Positions 32,230 through 43,949 of a stretch of DNA of 64,000 nucleotides are shown here, one piece after another; position 1 is the stretch's first letter, and each line of letters begins with the position of its first letter. The notes under the pieces were generated by a model. That model saw only the letters and a program-made list of their open reading frames with translations, had not been told where the DNA came from and made no database searches. The DNA comes from Pterobdella sp. o SKG-2022 (Eukaryota > Annelida > Clitellata > Hirudinida > Piscicolidae): contig OZ038322.1 of the NCBI GenBank assembly GCA_964035795.1, positions 7,641,037 to 7,705,036 on the forward strand. The letters run 5' to 3'. The translations under genes and the position numbers were made by a program.

Positions 32230-32740
32230 CCCAGACTCCGCTAAACTTAGTCCTTCATGGTTTACATGTGTGAGGTAATGCCATCTCTGTTTTTGTTCCC
32301 TTGGATGTCTCTTACGATCTTCAATTTCACCTAAAAAAAGTTACTTTGTTAAACGACTGTTATGCGTTTTTTTCATGTGACCAAGCATTTAAATCTCCAA
32401 AAATCATCCCATCAATCCTTTGTCTTTTAGCTAATTTCTTGGATTGGATATTTTTCTTTAATTTCATAAAATGTGGCAACGATAGTTCTCAGACATCTGT
32501 TAAAAAAAGTTAGATTCGTTGAGTTTTGTGCTGCAGGAGATTCCATGTTTCACTGCTACACAGATAAGTAAGATGGTGAGATGGTTGATTTTGAAAGTTA
32601 CAGTTTGGTCGAAAATTTTTTTTGGTTAGTTGCACACCAATCTAATGATGCATCAGAAAACTTGTGGTGTTCTCTGCGTTAATTGTATTGCCACTGTTCA
32701 GAAGGCTTCTACGGTACTCGAAGTGTGACATTATTTAGCC
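32230..32740 (-). mobile_element. RTE-like LINE, family B, old degenerate fragment
   Basis: On the minus strand broken frames read SSETWNLLQHKTQRI (about 32580-32510) and EQKQRWHYLTHV (about 32300-32260). They match GSETWNLLTHHTQRL and GQKQRWHDLIHAD of the nearly intact family B element at 51262-54619. Many stops and an internal deletion show an old copy. Confidence 0.7.
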
Positions 32741-35335
32741 ATTTTCCGCTGTTTGACAAGGAAATTGTCGGCGAAAGGCTGGTTTTCAACAAGGTAATGC
32801 TCTAATGCACACATTAAAGAAAGCTGAAAAATGAATTGTTTCCAAAATGAATTTGTAGTCTTAGAATGTTCTGTATGCGTGATAGGAATGTGGGCAAAAC
32901 TTACTCGTGTGCTATTTAATGAAAAAAATCTTCATGTTAAAGTAAATTTAAAATTTAATTTTTTTTATTTTGATTAAAAAAAAGTTCAAGTAACTATTAT
33001 CAAACATAGAAAACTGGTATACAGAATATGAATGACTGTGAAAATAAAAAAGATCTTAACATATTATGTATATCAAGTTTATCAAAAAATTATCCAATAG
33101 CTTTTACGTTCCTTGAATATGTATAAATTAATCTTTCGTTTGGCGCAACGTTTTTGACCATCCAAATGTGATTGCATCAATTATTCTTTGAAAACTCAGT
33201 TAAAAATTTTTGTTCGCGCATAACTTTGTTTTAATTTTATTTATTTCCATTCATCATATTGAACTGGTTAAAACCATTATAATATGAGCTTCAGAAAAGT
33301 TCAACTTAGTGCTTTGAAGCATAACATAACGTACTTTACAACTTCAATGCTTTTTCATTTCTTCAAAACTTCACGGTGCCTCAAACTTCACAATGACAAT
33401 AAAAAGTGACAAAGTCTACTTAAAAAGAGCTGATTCAAAGCTCCCAATATGAAGTCTGCACAGCTGGTACTCATGAAGGTGGAGATGCCAAAATGCTTTG
33501 AGTATTAGAAGAATGTCATTTCAGTATCTTGAATAATAAGCCTTAAAATTGTGAATCATAAAAAGACGGAAATATTTGAATAACTAATTGGTTACCTGAG
33601 GATAATATAGAATATATCGAAAAGCTTTGTCAAAATAAAAAATTCAAATATTGTCGTGTTTTTATGATTCACGTTCTTTTGATAAATTTACTAGTTTTCT
33701 CTATTTTTTATATAATATATAGTGAAGATCGAGAATAATTGGAAGGGTTTTTAAGTTAAAGTTAAGCACAAATCAAGCTATGAAGTGCAGAATTTTAAAG
33801 GCGTGGTTAGCAAGGTAAGAAACTTTAATTAATGGTATATTTTTTCATTGATTATGGTTAATAAGTTTAATATTTTTAATAAATTAAAAAAAGATAAAAA
33901 AACAAGATTTTTCTTTTGATTGTTCACAAATTGTTCAAAACGACATTTTCTTTGTACATCACAAGCGTAACCATTTCCACTCAAAAGTTTGTGGGAAACC
34001 AGTAAACTCATTAAGTAATTATATGTGCACACTCAGTTTAATATATTCAAATATTTTTAAATTCGTAAAATCCAACTTATTATTTGCATTCAACACAATT
34101 TTAATATCTAAATATTTAGCGAAAATATTATTTCAATAACTTTTACTGCGGGTTTCATATAGACAGTTAGGGATTGGCCACTTTGAAATAACTCAAACCA
34201 CTTTATCAGGGAATTTACCGATCTATTCGTTTGTTAACAACGTCCACTCCGAATTAAATACCTGAACCAATCCTGTTCTCTCTCTACAAGGCACCTTTTT
34301 CAAAAAGTTTCACTCCATACACTTTGCAACGAAATATTTATAATATATATATATAACCATTGGGATTCAGTAAGTTTTAACCTAATATCAACTGACGATT
34401 ATCGATGAAATTTTATATTTCAATAAAAACAGCCTTATATTTTAAAGAAAAACAAACATCATTATTTTTTCATCTATATTATTCTCATTAGAATTAACTT
34501 TTTCCATGTTTTTTATTGGTACGGTAGTTTAAACTAGCTCATATAACACACACAATTTAACGGCTTGACATGAACAATGCAACGAGTATAAAACCCTAAT
34601 TCTTACTCATAGGAAGCTGTTTTATTTATTGTTTATTGGCTTCAAATTCAAGCTGCGTATCCTCATGAATCAGACCAAGTCATGGTTCTAGGGTTCTCAT
34701 GAAGCGTGTTCTGATTAGTTTGGCTGGAGATTTTAGGAAGTTATATATTTGTAGTGTCTCAAGTTATATATTTGTATATTTTAACCTATATATTAAATAT
34801 ATCTCATTATTTATTTATACACTTCAAATTTTATATCAAATATGTTTTTTATTATATATTTATATATTCAAAATTATATATTATTTTTACATTAGTTAAA
34901 TATTTTTTCAATGTGATTAGCAGGATTCTTGTTAACATGATATAACTCCTGAGATATCTTATGTATTCTTTTTTGATAGTTTTCAATACTTTTTTGAATT
35001 TTTTGATAGTTTTTTAAGTTCACCATAGTTGTATTCTACAATCATTTAATGGTTCCATGCTTAAAGCAAATGTATAAATCATCAAAAACATTAGTTTATT
35101 ATGAAATAATTTTTTCTAAGAACTCCTTCATTTTGAAATTAAAATCAACGACCCCAAGATGATAAATGAACAATATATTAAACTACGTTAAGATTTATAA
35201 TTTCATTATTTAATATATAAAGATTTAAATCGAATTGATTCTTTCATTTCATTGTATTCAGACCAACGATTCATTTAAACCGGATGTCAGTTGGCATTTA
35301 CTATTTGTCTATAACATTATTTTGCATGATCATCT
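32741..35335. other. Unassigned AT-rich stretch with one fold-back element
   Basis: Apart from the fold-back element at 33550-33672 I see only short frames without family signatures and runs of A/T. No gene is supported. Confidence 0.45.
33550..33672. repeat. Fold-back element F2
   Basis: The left arm GTGAATCATAAAAAGACGG at about 33551 is mirrored by a right arm ending ATGATTCAC at 33672, with AATATTTGAAT paired inside. The centre contains TCGAAAAGCTTTGTC. A related right half (GGTTACCTGA to GATTCAC, with CGTAAAGCTTTGTC) lies at about 3120-3196 in the lachesin-like gene intron. Confidence 0.7.
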
Positions 35336-36785
35336 GTCATAATCATTATTGTTATTATTATTATTGTTATTTGTTTTTAACACAGTATACATACTGGGAT
35401 TTAAACTACTACCGGAGTCCTACCAAGACCCTAGGGTAGTAGAGTTCGATGCTATTCATTCATTACGGGCCAAAACTCTTCTTAAAATGTGCACCGTGCC
35501 CATAAGCGCTGTTTTCTAGATTACATAAATTTTAGGTGATCCAGGAAGCGTCGAGAGGTTGAGGCTTAAATCTTTTCCGACTGTTTCCAGCGTGCCCACA
35601 ACTATTAGAACTACTTTTGTATTCATGTTCCAGCATCTTGATATTTCTATTTGCAGATCATGGTACTTGCAAATTTTCTCAAATGTTTTTGACACTATGT
35701 TGGTGTCTGATGGCATTGAGATATCAACTATAGTACACTCCCTTGTTTTTTGCATCTTTAACCACTATATCTGGTTTATTTGCTTGTATACTTCTATCTG
35801 TGTGTACTGAACTGTTCCATAATACAGTTAGTTCGTCTTTTTTCATCACTGGTCGGATTTCTTGTTTGTACCACTTATTTTTGACTTCAAATCTATGTGT
35901 ATTACATATCGTCCAGTGGATCAATTTAGTGACTCTGTTGTGGCGCTCTAGGTACTCGTGCTTTGCCAGCATTGGGCATCCTGAAACAATGTGTGATATT
36001 GTTTCAGAGTGAGTTCTACAAAGCCTACAATTTGGATCAACGCTTTTTTTCAATATTTTATTTTTATAATAATTTGTTGCAAGCGTCTGATGTTGGACGG
36101 CAATTATGAGGCTTTCAGTTGTTTCTTTCAACCCAGCGCTGCGAAGCCATGCTATGGATTTTTTCTTGTCTATTTGTTCACTTTCAAGGGCTTGTGCATA
36201 CTGACCGTGCATAGGCTTATTTGTGTATTTGTTTTGAATTTCCTTCATGAGTGTTTTTTTACGATGTGTTTTGTTTTACGCGCTGCCGTAATTGGGTGAA
36301 CATTTTCTTGAGAAACTGTATTCTCAAAGTTCAGATTAAACGCTCTTCTCACTTTTTTATTGATTTCAAAGAGACTATAAGCAGACTTTTTCGATTCTTC
36401 GTGTTCTGTTACTGCACACATTAAAGGAGTAGTTTGTTTCTTTAAATACATTTCCAGGCCAGCGAGAATTGTGTGAAAGTGGGATTCTACCTGCATCAAT
36501 CCTCTTCCTCCTTCTGATCTAGAAACGTAGAGTCTTTCTGTGTCGGCTCGAGGGTGATGCATTTTGAACATTGTCAGTATTTTTCTCGTTTTTCTGTCCA
36601 TTCTTTGTACGTCAGTTTTCGACCAGTTCACTACGCCAAAGCTATAGGATAAGACTGGTATAGCCAAGCTGTTTATTGCCATAATTTTGTTTGGCGAGCT
36701 AAGATCTGTGCTCAGTATCATTCTTAACCTTCTGTAATATTCCTTTTTAATTTCTCTCTCATTTTTTTGTGGTGTTTATTAGATG
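35335..36785 (-). mobile_element. R2/R4-like LINE with restriction-like endonuclease (5' truncated, decayed)
   Basis: Three minus-strand frames (36785-36245, 36248-35724, 35755-35516) join by two frameshifts into the C-terminal half of a site-specific-type LINE. In order they show KKEYYRRLRMIL, a thumb-like segment (AINSLAIPVLSYSFGVVNWS), a zinc knuckle CRLCRTHSETISHIVSGC (C-x2-C-x8-H-x4-C), and a restriction-like endonuclease core with KPDIVV, then TIVDISMPSD and a Lys-rich segment with VVLIVVGTLE. These are hallmarks of the R2/R4/NeSL group. The RT core is absent. The 5' truncation abuts a long (ATT)n array, and the 3' end runs to a short (AAT)-type tail near 35340-35375. Confidence 0.82.
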
Positions 36786-36797
36786 ACTCTTCGACCC

Positions 36798-36998
<201 letters not shown>

Positions 36999-37032
36999 GC
37001 TTACCATAGGATTCTTAATGTCTAATACTCTG

Positions 37033-37262
37033 ACCAATAGGGTTGAAGCAGAAAGAACTAATCATAGAATTAGTAAAAAAAACCACCACACTAACATTTA
37101 TTAAATACCTTAACACATAAAAACCCCATAAAACATAACAACCTCATAACACATATCAATCCCCATAACACATAACAACATCATAACACACTATAAATAC
37201 TGTTTTTTTTTTGACATATCCTATGATGGGTCTTTTCTGCTTCAATCCTATTGGGCAGTGAA
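37033..37262. repeat. Inverted repeat element with a short tandem-repeat loop
   Basis: The left arm at 37033-37082 (ACCAATAGGGTTGAAGCAGA, then AATCATAGAATTAG and an A-run) is mirrored by 37201-37262 (T-run, CCTATGATGGGTC, TTCTGCTTCAATCCTATTGG). The loop is built of approximate CATAACACATAACAAC units (about 37110-37190). It does not carry the GAAGCTT core, so it is a separate family. Confidence 0.7.
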
Positions 37263-37564
37263 AAAACCTCATGCTTTCTATAGTAAAAGTGAACTTCCAC
37301 TCAGAGACCCTCCGTTGTTGAAAACAATAAAAGCCTCTTGGTGAATGCTCCAATATTTGATCATTGTGATTAGAAAATAAAACATCAATGAAAAAAGATA
37401 GAAGGTAATAAAAATGGACTAACTTGAAATAAATTGTAGCTATAAAATGCTTTATCTATGATGAATAAATCGAAAGACTAACAACAGTATAATAAAAGAT
37501 ATCTATCAAAGAAGGAACTCTGAAAACGTAAAATGGCTTTAAAAAATATTAGAAGAAAAAAACT

Positions 37565-37861
37565 CAAAGTATTCATTTATTTAATACACGAAGCTTTTCG
37601 TAAGAAAATCTTACATCACCAAGAGTGTTTTGTGTTATTATTTATCTCAATAAACTCTCTAATTCTCCATTACTTTCTCTAAAGTACCACTGCTTTGTCA
37701 GTTACCTCTGATAGTACTAAGAAAATTTGCAAAACTCGTAATGGCAAATCTCAATATACTAATAACAACAACAACAATAATAACATCAAAAAAAATAACA
37801 ACAACTATAATATTAATAAAAATAATAATAAAAAAAATAAAAATAGTAATTTAAAAAAATA

Positions 37862-37928
<67 letters not shown>

Positions 37929-38325
37929 GCAATATTATTAACTAAAACGATAATAATAAGAAACAAAAACAAGAATAATAATTAAAACGATAATAATAAA
38001 AATGATAAGAATAATAATAACATCAATAAAAACTGAAAAAATAATAACAATAATAATAGAAGTCATCTGAGTCGTGTTATAAGAAGACACAATAAAGACT
38101 TTCAAACGGCATAATGAGTCCCGTTCAATCATTCCCTTGAGGTCATATAATTTTTAACTGAAAATTTAAACTAAATAAAAGTCTTTAACTTCTCCTTGAA
38201 GCTGTGAATTAGTGTTTGTTTTATAGAATCAATCGGTGAATATAATCACATAAAAATTATCACTTGGTGACGTAAGATTTTCCTACGTAAGGCTCCGTGT
38301 GTTGAGGTTAATGAATACTTAGTGT
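37565..38325. repeat. Fold-back element F3 with a 630-bp loop
   Basis: The left arm (about 37567-37626, AAGTATTCAT ... CACGAAGCTTTTCGTAAGAA, AATCTTACATCACCAAG) is mirrored with mismatches by the right arm (about 38260-38322, CTTGGTGACGTAAGATT ... GTGTGTTGAGG ... ATGAATACTT). Between the arms lie AT-rich sequence and an (AAT)n array at 37862-37926. It is the longest member of the GAAGCTTTTCG fold-back family here. Confidence 0.7.
37862..37926. repeat. (AAT)n microsatellite
   Basis: Perfect run of about 21 AAT/ATA units inside the loop of fold-back element F3, with further imperfect AAT/AAC runs on both sides (about 37760-38060). Confidence 0.95.
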
Positions 38326-38525
38326 TTCCTTCACTATCACGTGAAAGTAATATTTGAAGTACTTTTATTTGGTATCATTTCTATTCAAAGTTATCAAGTA
38401 AGAATACTGCAAGAAGTTATTGTAGATTGTGAATATTCACAATTAAGATTAAAGTTATATAACTTTAACCTTAAGTTATTTTTAAGTTTATGACTAACTT
38501 CAAAAGTTTTTCACTCAAATTTATC

Positions 38526-38775
38526 GTCCCGTATAACTCAAAGGCAAATTTTCTTAAGCTACCGGGTTCGATTCCGCGTGGGCCGACAATTAGCACCTGT
38601 TTCACAGTGTGTTCTTTCTACATTAAATTTGTAGCAAGCTCTTTGATCTATAAGAAAATATTCTTTATAAGCACCACATTACATTACGTTTCATTATATT
38701 ATACTACATTACATTACATTAAAATATATTACATTAAATTGAATTACAGTACCTTATACTACATTACATAAAATT
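38526..38775 (+). mobile_element. tRNA-derived SINE, copy 3, with expanded tail
   Basis: On the plus strand a degraded A box (TATAACTCAAAGG) and a B box GGGTTCGATTCC are followed by GGGCCGAC, the shared body (GTAGCAAGCTCTTTGATC) and a long degenerate tail of ATTAC-type pentamers (about 38680-38775). The orientation is opposite to the other copies. Confidence 0.85.
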
Positions 38776-39257
38776 TGAGTTTGTTACATGCATACAATAC
38801 ATTTAATTAATTGGCATTTAGATAACTGACGATAACGAATATGGTTATAAATATGGTTGCAAAGTTACAGTATCAATTTCTCAAGATTTAAACATGAGCA
38901 CATCAAAATTTAAACAGACTTGTAAATATTGGAAGTTTAAATAGTATCAGAACAGTATAAAATCAAGTCTCTTACTTATACGGGAATGTTTGAATGGATT
39001 CAGTGGAAACAGTTGATTTATTGATGAAATTTTTTAATTTCTTTGAGAGTGCAGATTAAATAGCTCAAATTCATTGTGAATATTAACAAGCTTCCTTATA
39101 AACTGTTATTTGGAAGCACCTTTTAAAGTATTTTTTTTAAATTACAAAGAAAGGGTTTTTAAACGTTCCTTTATCGAAAAACTATGGTTTTCGATATATG
39201 TGTGTGTTTATATATGTATATGTAATTTTTTTAAGGGGAGTTTGTATTTTATTGAAT

Positions 39258-39557
39258 TCAAACACAGAAGCAATTCATTTCGCAGACTTGCTTGTTTTCT
39301 TCCATTTTTGGTATAGTACCCTGTTTAAACCCATTTCTGAAATGACGAAGAACCTCATTGAGGTGCCTCATATGGTTGATTTCTTGTGTCCTTCTGCGAC
39401 AAGCTTTTTCACTTCAGTTTTATTCTCTCATGCAAGCGGCGGGACATCCGCAAAGGGCACATGTGTGCTTTTGAATGTGGTAGCATCTTCCTTCACAACG
39501 TCACAAAATGTGTGTCTTGTTTATTTGCTTCTCAAAACTTGAAGTTCCTTCAGTCAA
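39258..39557 (-). pseudogene. RPL37: Processed pseudogene of ribosomal protein L37
   Basis: A single uninterrupted alignment of about 99 codons on the minus strand, without introns or frameshifts, matches eL37, a zinc-finger protein of the large ribosomal subunit (97 residues in human). Diagnostic pieces are GTSSFEK, NKTH, CYHIQKHTCALCG, PAACMRE, SEKACRRRTQ, MRHLNEVLRHFRNGFKQGT. The start codon is TTG, and three internal stops replace conserved residues (TGA for Cys in THILxRC, TAA for Tyr and TGA for Trp in the KYNWSEKA region). One zinc-ligand Cys is therefore lost. An AATAAA follows the end at about 39246-39253, then a short A-run near 39228-39234. This is the pattern of LINE-mediated retroposition of an mRNA. 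Confidence 0.88.
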
Positions 39558-39929
39558 CGATGAAAAAAAGTATGTTTAACCTTATCATAAAAAACTATTT
39601 TAAAAATATTTTATGTTAGAATGAAACTTATAGTTGTATAAATCTATTAAACTTCTCATTTTGACGTGAAATCAAATAAGATTACATAAGTTCAAAAATT
39701 GTCTGAATAATTAAAACTTCTACACATGCCTGAACAAAAAATATGTATTTTGCCTGAAAATTTTAAGAAGTAATTTATTACCCAATTAGCACATCATCTG
39801 TAAGCTTTTTAATAACTTCAACCCCAGCCCCATGTCACGTATACTACTTCCAAATATTTGTCATAATGACGTGTTATTTCAACTATAACAGCTGACTATT
39901 AGTTTATATAATGCCACGTGAAATATCAA

Positions 39930-40052
39930 GGTAATGTAATGTAATGTAATGTAATGCGTTATTTATAAAGCACTTTTCCTTATAGATCAAAGCGCTTGCT
40001 ACAAATTTAATGTTGCGAAAACACACTGTGGAACAGGTGCTAATTGTCACAT
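39930..40052 (-). mobile_element. tRNA-derived SINE, copy 4 (head-truncated)
   Basis: Starting from the tail there are five pentamer units (TAATG) at about 39932-39957, then the body (AAAGCACTTTTCCTTATAGATC, in two blocks) to GTGCTAATTGTC at about 40049. The tRNA-like head is absent, so this is a 5'-truncated insertion, consistent with target-primed reverse transcription. Confidence 0.85.
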
Positions 40053-40489
40053 TTATTGTTTAAGAGTTATGAGTGGAAATGAGAAGTGAGGTTGAATGAA
40101 AAAATTGAAATCAAAATTTTTAGAAATTAATTTTTAATTAATAAGAAAGATTTAAAATATAAAATAATTATAAAATAGGTCAATAACAAAATCCGAATAT
40201 AGTTTGCTTTGCAATTTAAAACTTAGTCAACTAATAGAGATATTTATCTTTCAATTTTTCAAAAAAAATATTTTATAAAATATAACACGATTCAATGAAA
40301 TCTAAATATAAAAGCCTTTGATAAAACGTTTTTCACAACACTTCTCAATTGTTTTCCATTACTTTTTAAATCTTTGTAGAATCTTTTAACAAACGATCAA
40401 AAATTTGGAATAAATTAACAACAATTACACCCAATGTTTTCAAAAAGTGAAACATTTATTTAGTTTTATAAAGTATATTAGCCTAAATC

Positions 40490-40668
40490 AAGTTTTAAGA
40501 TCAACAAACTAAAATTATTTATTTTTAAAAAGACACGAAGCTTTTAGTAAAACTAGCTTACATTAACAAATGCTTCACTTGATAATGTAAGCTAGTTTTA
40601 CTAAAAGCTTCGTTACTCTTTTTTAAAACAAATACTTTGTGTTTTTTGACTTTGAAATTTATTCAGTT
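40490..40668. repeat. Fold-back element F4
   Basis: The inner arms are a perfect 31-bp inverted repeat: 40535-40565 (ACGAAGCTTTTAGTAAAACT, then AGCTTACATTA) and 40583-40613, with a 17-nt loop. Outer arms extend imperfectly to about 40490 and 40668 and contain the shared words ACAAAGTATTTGTTT and GTCAA. Confidence 0.85.
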
Positions 40669-43629
40669 TATATTACAAAAAAAAACTAAATTTTCACAAC
40701 TTTGATGGTTTTTAGTTGAGATATCTTTCCATGCTTCACCGAGAACTGCTTGTAGAAACCTGGTATATACTACAGGCCTCAGTGTGCAAGATGAAACATC
40801 ATGAATTAGAACAGAAACTATTGCGTTTGTGGAGCGTTTTCTTATGATTTTTGGGTTTTGTTTTTCTATTTTATTCAGTGCATCTCAAGTCTTTTTTAGC
40901 TTTCAAGTAACTTAAGTTAAAAGTAGGTACCCACCCAGCATTTTCAAAAAATGAACTTTCTGAAGACCTCATAGTCAGATTTTTCATTTTCTCCATTATA
41001 TTTTGATCAAAGAAGATATATATATATCTGAAAAATTCTAACAATAATTCACTAATAAATTATGATAAGATTGTACTTATCGAAAATTTTAGTTTCTTTA
41101 AAATAAAGTATCTTTGAAATCCTCATTTTTCGAAGAATAAAAACTGAAATTCAAAATTTAAGATACTTACGATGTCTCTAAAAGAATCAAAGCAGATATT
41201 TTCAGTTTTGCTTGCATCTAAATATCGGCCAATTCTTTATCTGATAAATGAGTTTGACCTTATTATGGTGACCAGTAAAATGTCTATACTATCTACATAA
41301 ACATTATAAATATTCAAGTCTCAAAAAAGCATAATCTTTCCAATCATGAAACTCAGTTCAAAATTTGAACTATATACACGACGCAATAGGCACAGTGGAT
41401 GAGTCTTCTGCGGTGGTGGGTAGGGGGTGATCTTGAGTAATACCCTTCCACTCTGAACTAACCTTAATACTGTTGAATACTATAAACAAATTTGTTTATA
41501 TTCATGTTCAAGTTAGTTTTCATCATTATTCTATGGAGGCTATGCTGTAGGACCTAATTACGCATTATAAGGTAGAACGGTATATTCAATTTTATTTAAC
41601 AGTCGTTTGGGGGTGAATTTCATCAATAAAAAAATTTGAATTGAAACCAAATCTTTTTTTAGATGTTCATTTTTTTGTTTCCATTTTTAATAAAATATTC
41701 ATATGATAAGTTTCAAAGTTGTTTTTGCTGAAGTTATCAAGTGTTTTATTGTGAAAACTTTAACATTCAAAAAGTAATGGAAATTTACTTGAAACTACTG
41801 TTTTTATGAAATTTTTGTTCTTTATTTTGCATAGTTCATAATTCCAAACAAACTAACGACAATTTCGTGAAGTTTTACAATCTAACTGCATTTTGAAAGT
41901 CTTTCTTTCTACTTCATATAATCAAATCATACTGTAGCATTGAAAAGTTTCTATGAAATAAGTCTTAAAAACTGAAAGAAATATGCTCCCATAATTTATT
42001 GAATTCTTTATTGAATTTATTGAAAACTCTAACGTTCAAATACTGGAAAGTTTGTGGTTTAAAAAGATTGATATGAAACATAAAATGATAAAAGGGAGAG
42101 GATGCAAGCAAGTGATTGATGGCTTGCATATAAGTTTGTCTTTAAAAATCTGCTTTTTCCTGTTTTCCAGAAAAATAAATCTTTTTTTCCATGATTTTTA
42201 AATGAAAAAATAGTTTTTAGTTTATATTTTGTTTTTATTGAAAAGTCTATGGTGAAAATACAAATTTTCTCAATCAATAATAAGTATCTATGTTATTTTT
42301 ATGCATTGGAGATAAAATAAAAAAATATATTTTTTAAAATTAAATCTTTAAATAAAATTTTTTTTTGTATAACACCCGAAATTCACTTCTTTTTTCGGTC
42401 GTCTTTTTATTTTCTGCGTCCTTATCAGTCGCCAGCATACGTTCTTAACCGTAACACCCAACATCGTTAGTGCTGTTATCATCGCTACTCCAGAAGAAAA
42501 ATTTTTTTTGACATTATCCAAAATAAAATTTAAGCTTTCCATTTATGAGTGAAATTTTTATTTTTAATTTTTTTGAAAAAAACATTGTAAAATAATTAAA
42601 TGTGTTTTGTGCACAAATGTTGGAAGTTTTTTTATTTTTGAGAAAAATCTTCAAAAACACGTCATTAAAAAGGAAAAATATGAGAAAATATTATGGAAAT
42701 AAAATAACAGCTAACATAAATAATTGAATTGATGGAACCACAAAGTAATATATCAACAAAATGATAAAACAACAAGGTAATTTCAAAAGACATTGAAAAG
42801 AAAAAAATGAGAATAATAGAAAAAAATTTTTTTAATAATAAAACAAAAATGAATAAATAAAACAAAATAAAACGTAAAAAAACATAAAAAATGTAAAACG
42901 AAAAATAAGAAAATAAAAAAAAAAAAAATTTGGGAAAAAATAATAAAGCAGAAACAACAACAATAATAATAATAATAAAAAGAGAGGACAGAAGGGTGGC
43001 ATAAATAATGCAGGATCCACTGTGCATCTCCACACACACCTGCTTGCGACAATATGGCCATGCATGTTTGCATACATGATGGCTTGAAAAAAAAAAAACG
43101 AAAAAAAACCAATCGGTAAAAGAGTAAATTGGCGATGGGGGTGTTTATTAAAAAAATGATATTTAGAATTTTTTAAATATAAAAAAAAAACAGTTTTAGG
43201 TTTTTGAAAAACTGAATAAAATTGAATATTTTTTTAAAAAAAGTATATAAATTGTAAAAAAAAATTTTAAATAGGTTAAAAATGATTATGCATATGGAAA
43301 TAGATTCATTGAGAACGGTTTGAAAATTTAATGGATAAAGGTAAAATAAATAAAAATAATAATAATAATAAAATCTCAATAAGAATATTCATAATCATAA
43401 TTATACTCGTATTAATTTCACTGCTTTGTTGATATAACATAAATACAACTACTGATAAAGCAATATAACTTATAATACCAATAAAAAATAACTAAATACA
43501 GAAAATTTTGAAAACTAATACACAATAAACTAAAAACAAATACTAAGAAAACGTGAACCACAAAAGCGTAAAACATTAATGAAGTTTAATGTGTAAAATT
43601 GCATTCTATAACTTAACCTCATTTTCGAG
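40669..43629. other. AT-rich, poly-purine/pyrimidine stretch without gene
   Basis: About 3 kb with long A or T runs and purine-rich strings (42780-43380). The Phe/Tyr/Leu-rich open frames at 42665-43379 on the minus strand are simple-sequence artefacts. A compact non-repetitive block at 41370-41470 with higher GC is unassigned. Confidence 0.5.
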
Positions 43630-43749
43630 GCTAATCAATTAAGCCTGCGACCGCCACATCTGGCTTTCCTCTGTAGCTCTCCATGCACCGAACATTCAAT
43701 ATATTGTTTTTGCTTGAAAATCCATTCCATATTACAGTTTTTGTTGATG

Positions 43750-43949
43750 NNNNNNNNNNNNNNNNNNNNNNNNNNNNNNNNNNNNNNNNNNNNNNNNNNN
43801 NNNNNNNNNNNNNNNNNNNNNNNNNNNNNNNNNNNNNNNNNNNNNNNNNNNNNNNNNNNNNNNNNNNNNNNNNNNNNNNNNNNNNNNNNNNNNNNNNNNN
43901 NNNNNNNNNNNNNNNNNNNNNNNNNNNNNNNNNNNNNNNNNNNNNNNNN
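43750..43949. other. Assembly gap (200 N)
   Basis: Exactly 200 undetermined bases, a round figure that suggests a gap of arbitrary or unknown size. It falls inside or at the edge of an RTE family A copy: recognisable RT sequence begins immediately after it, while the bases before it show no LINE match. Open frames crossing it are not meaningful. Confidence 0.97.

Noticed and set aside
39198..39542. Plus-strand 114-aa frame with membrane-like segments
   Set aside because: Antisense of the RPL37 processed pseudogene.
42665..43379. Minus-strand Phe/Tyr/Leu-rich frames resembling membrane proteins
   Set aside because: They arise from purine-rich simple sequence (A runs with scattered G) on the plus strand. 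No domain, exon signal or homology pattern is visible.
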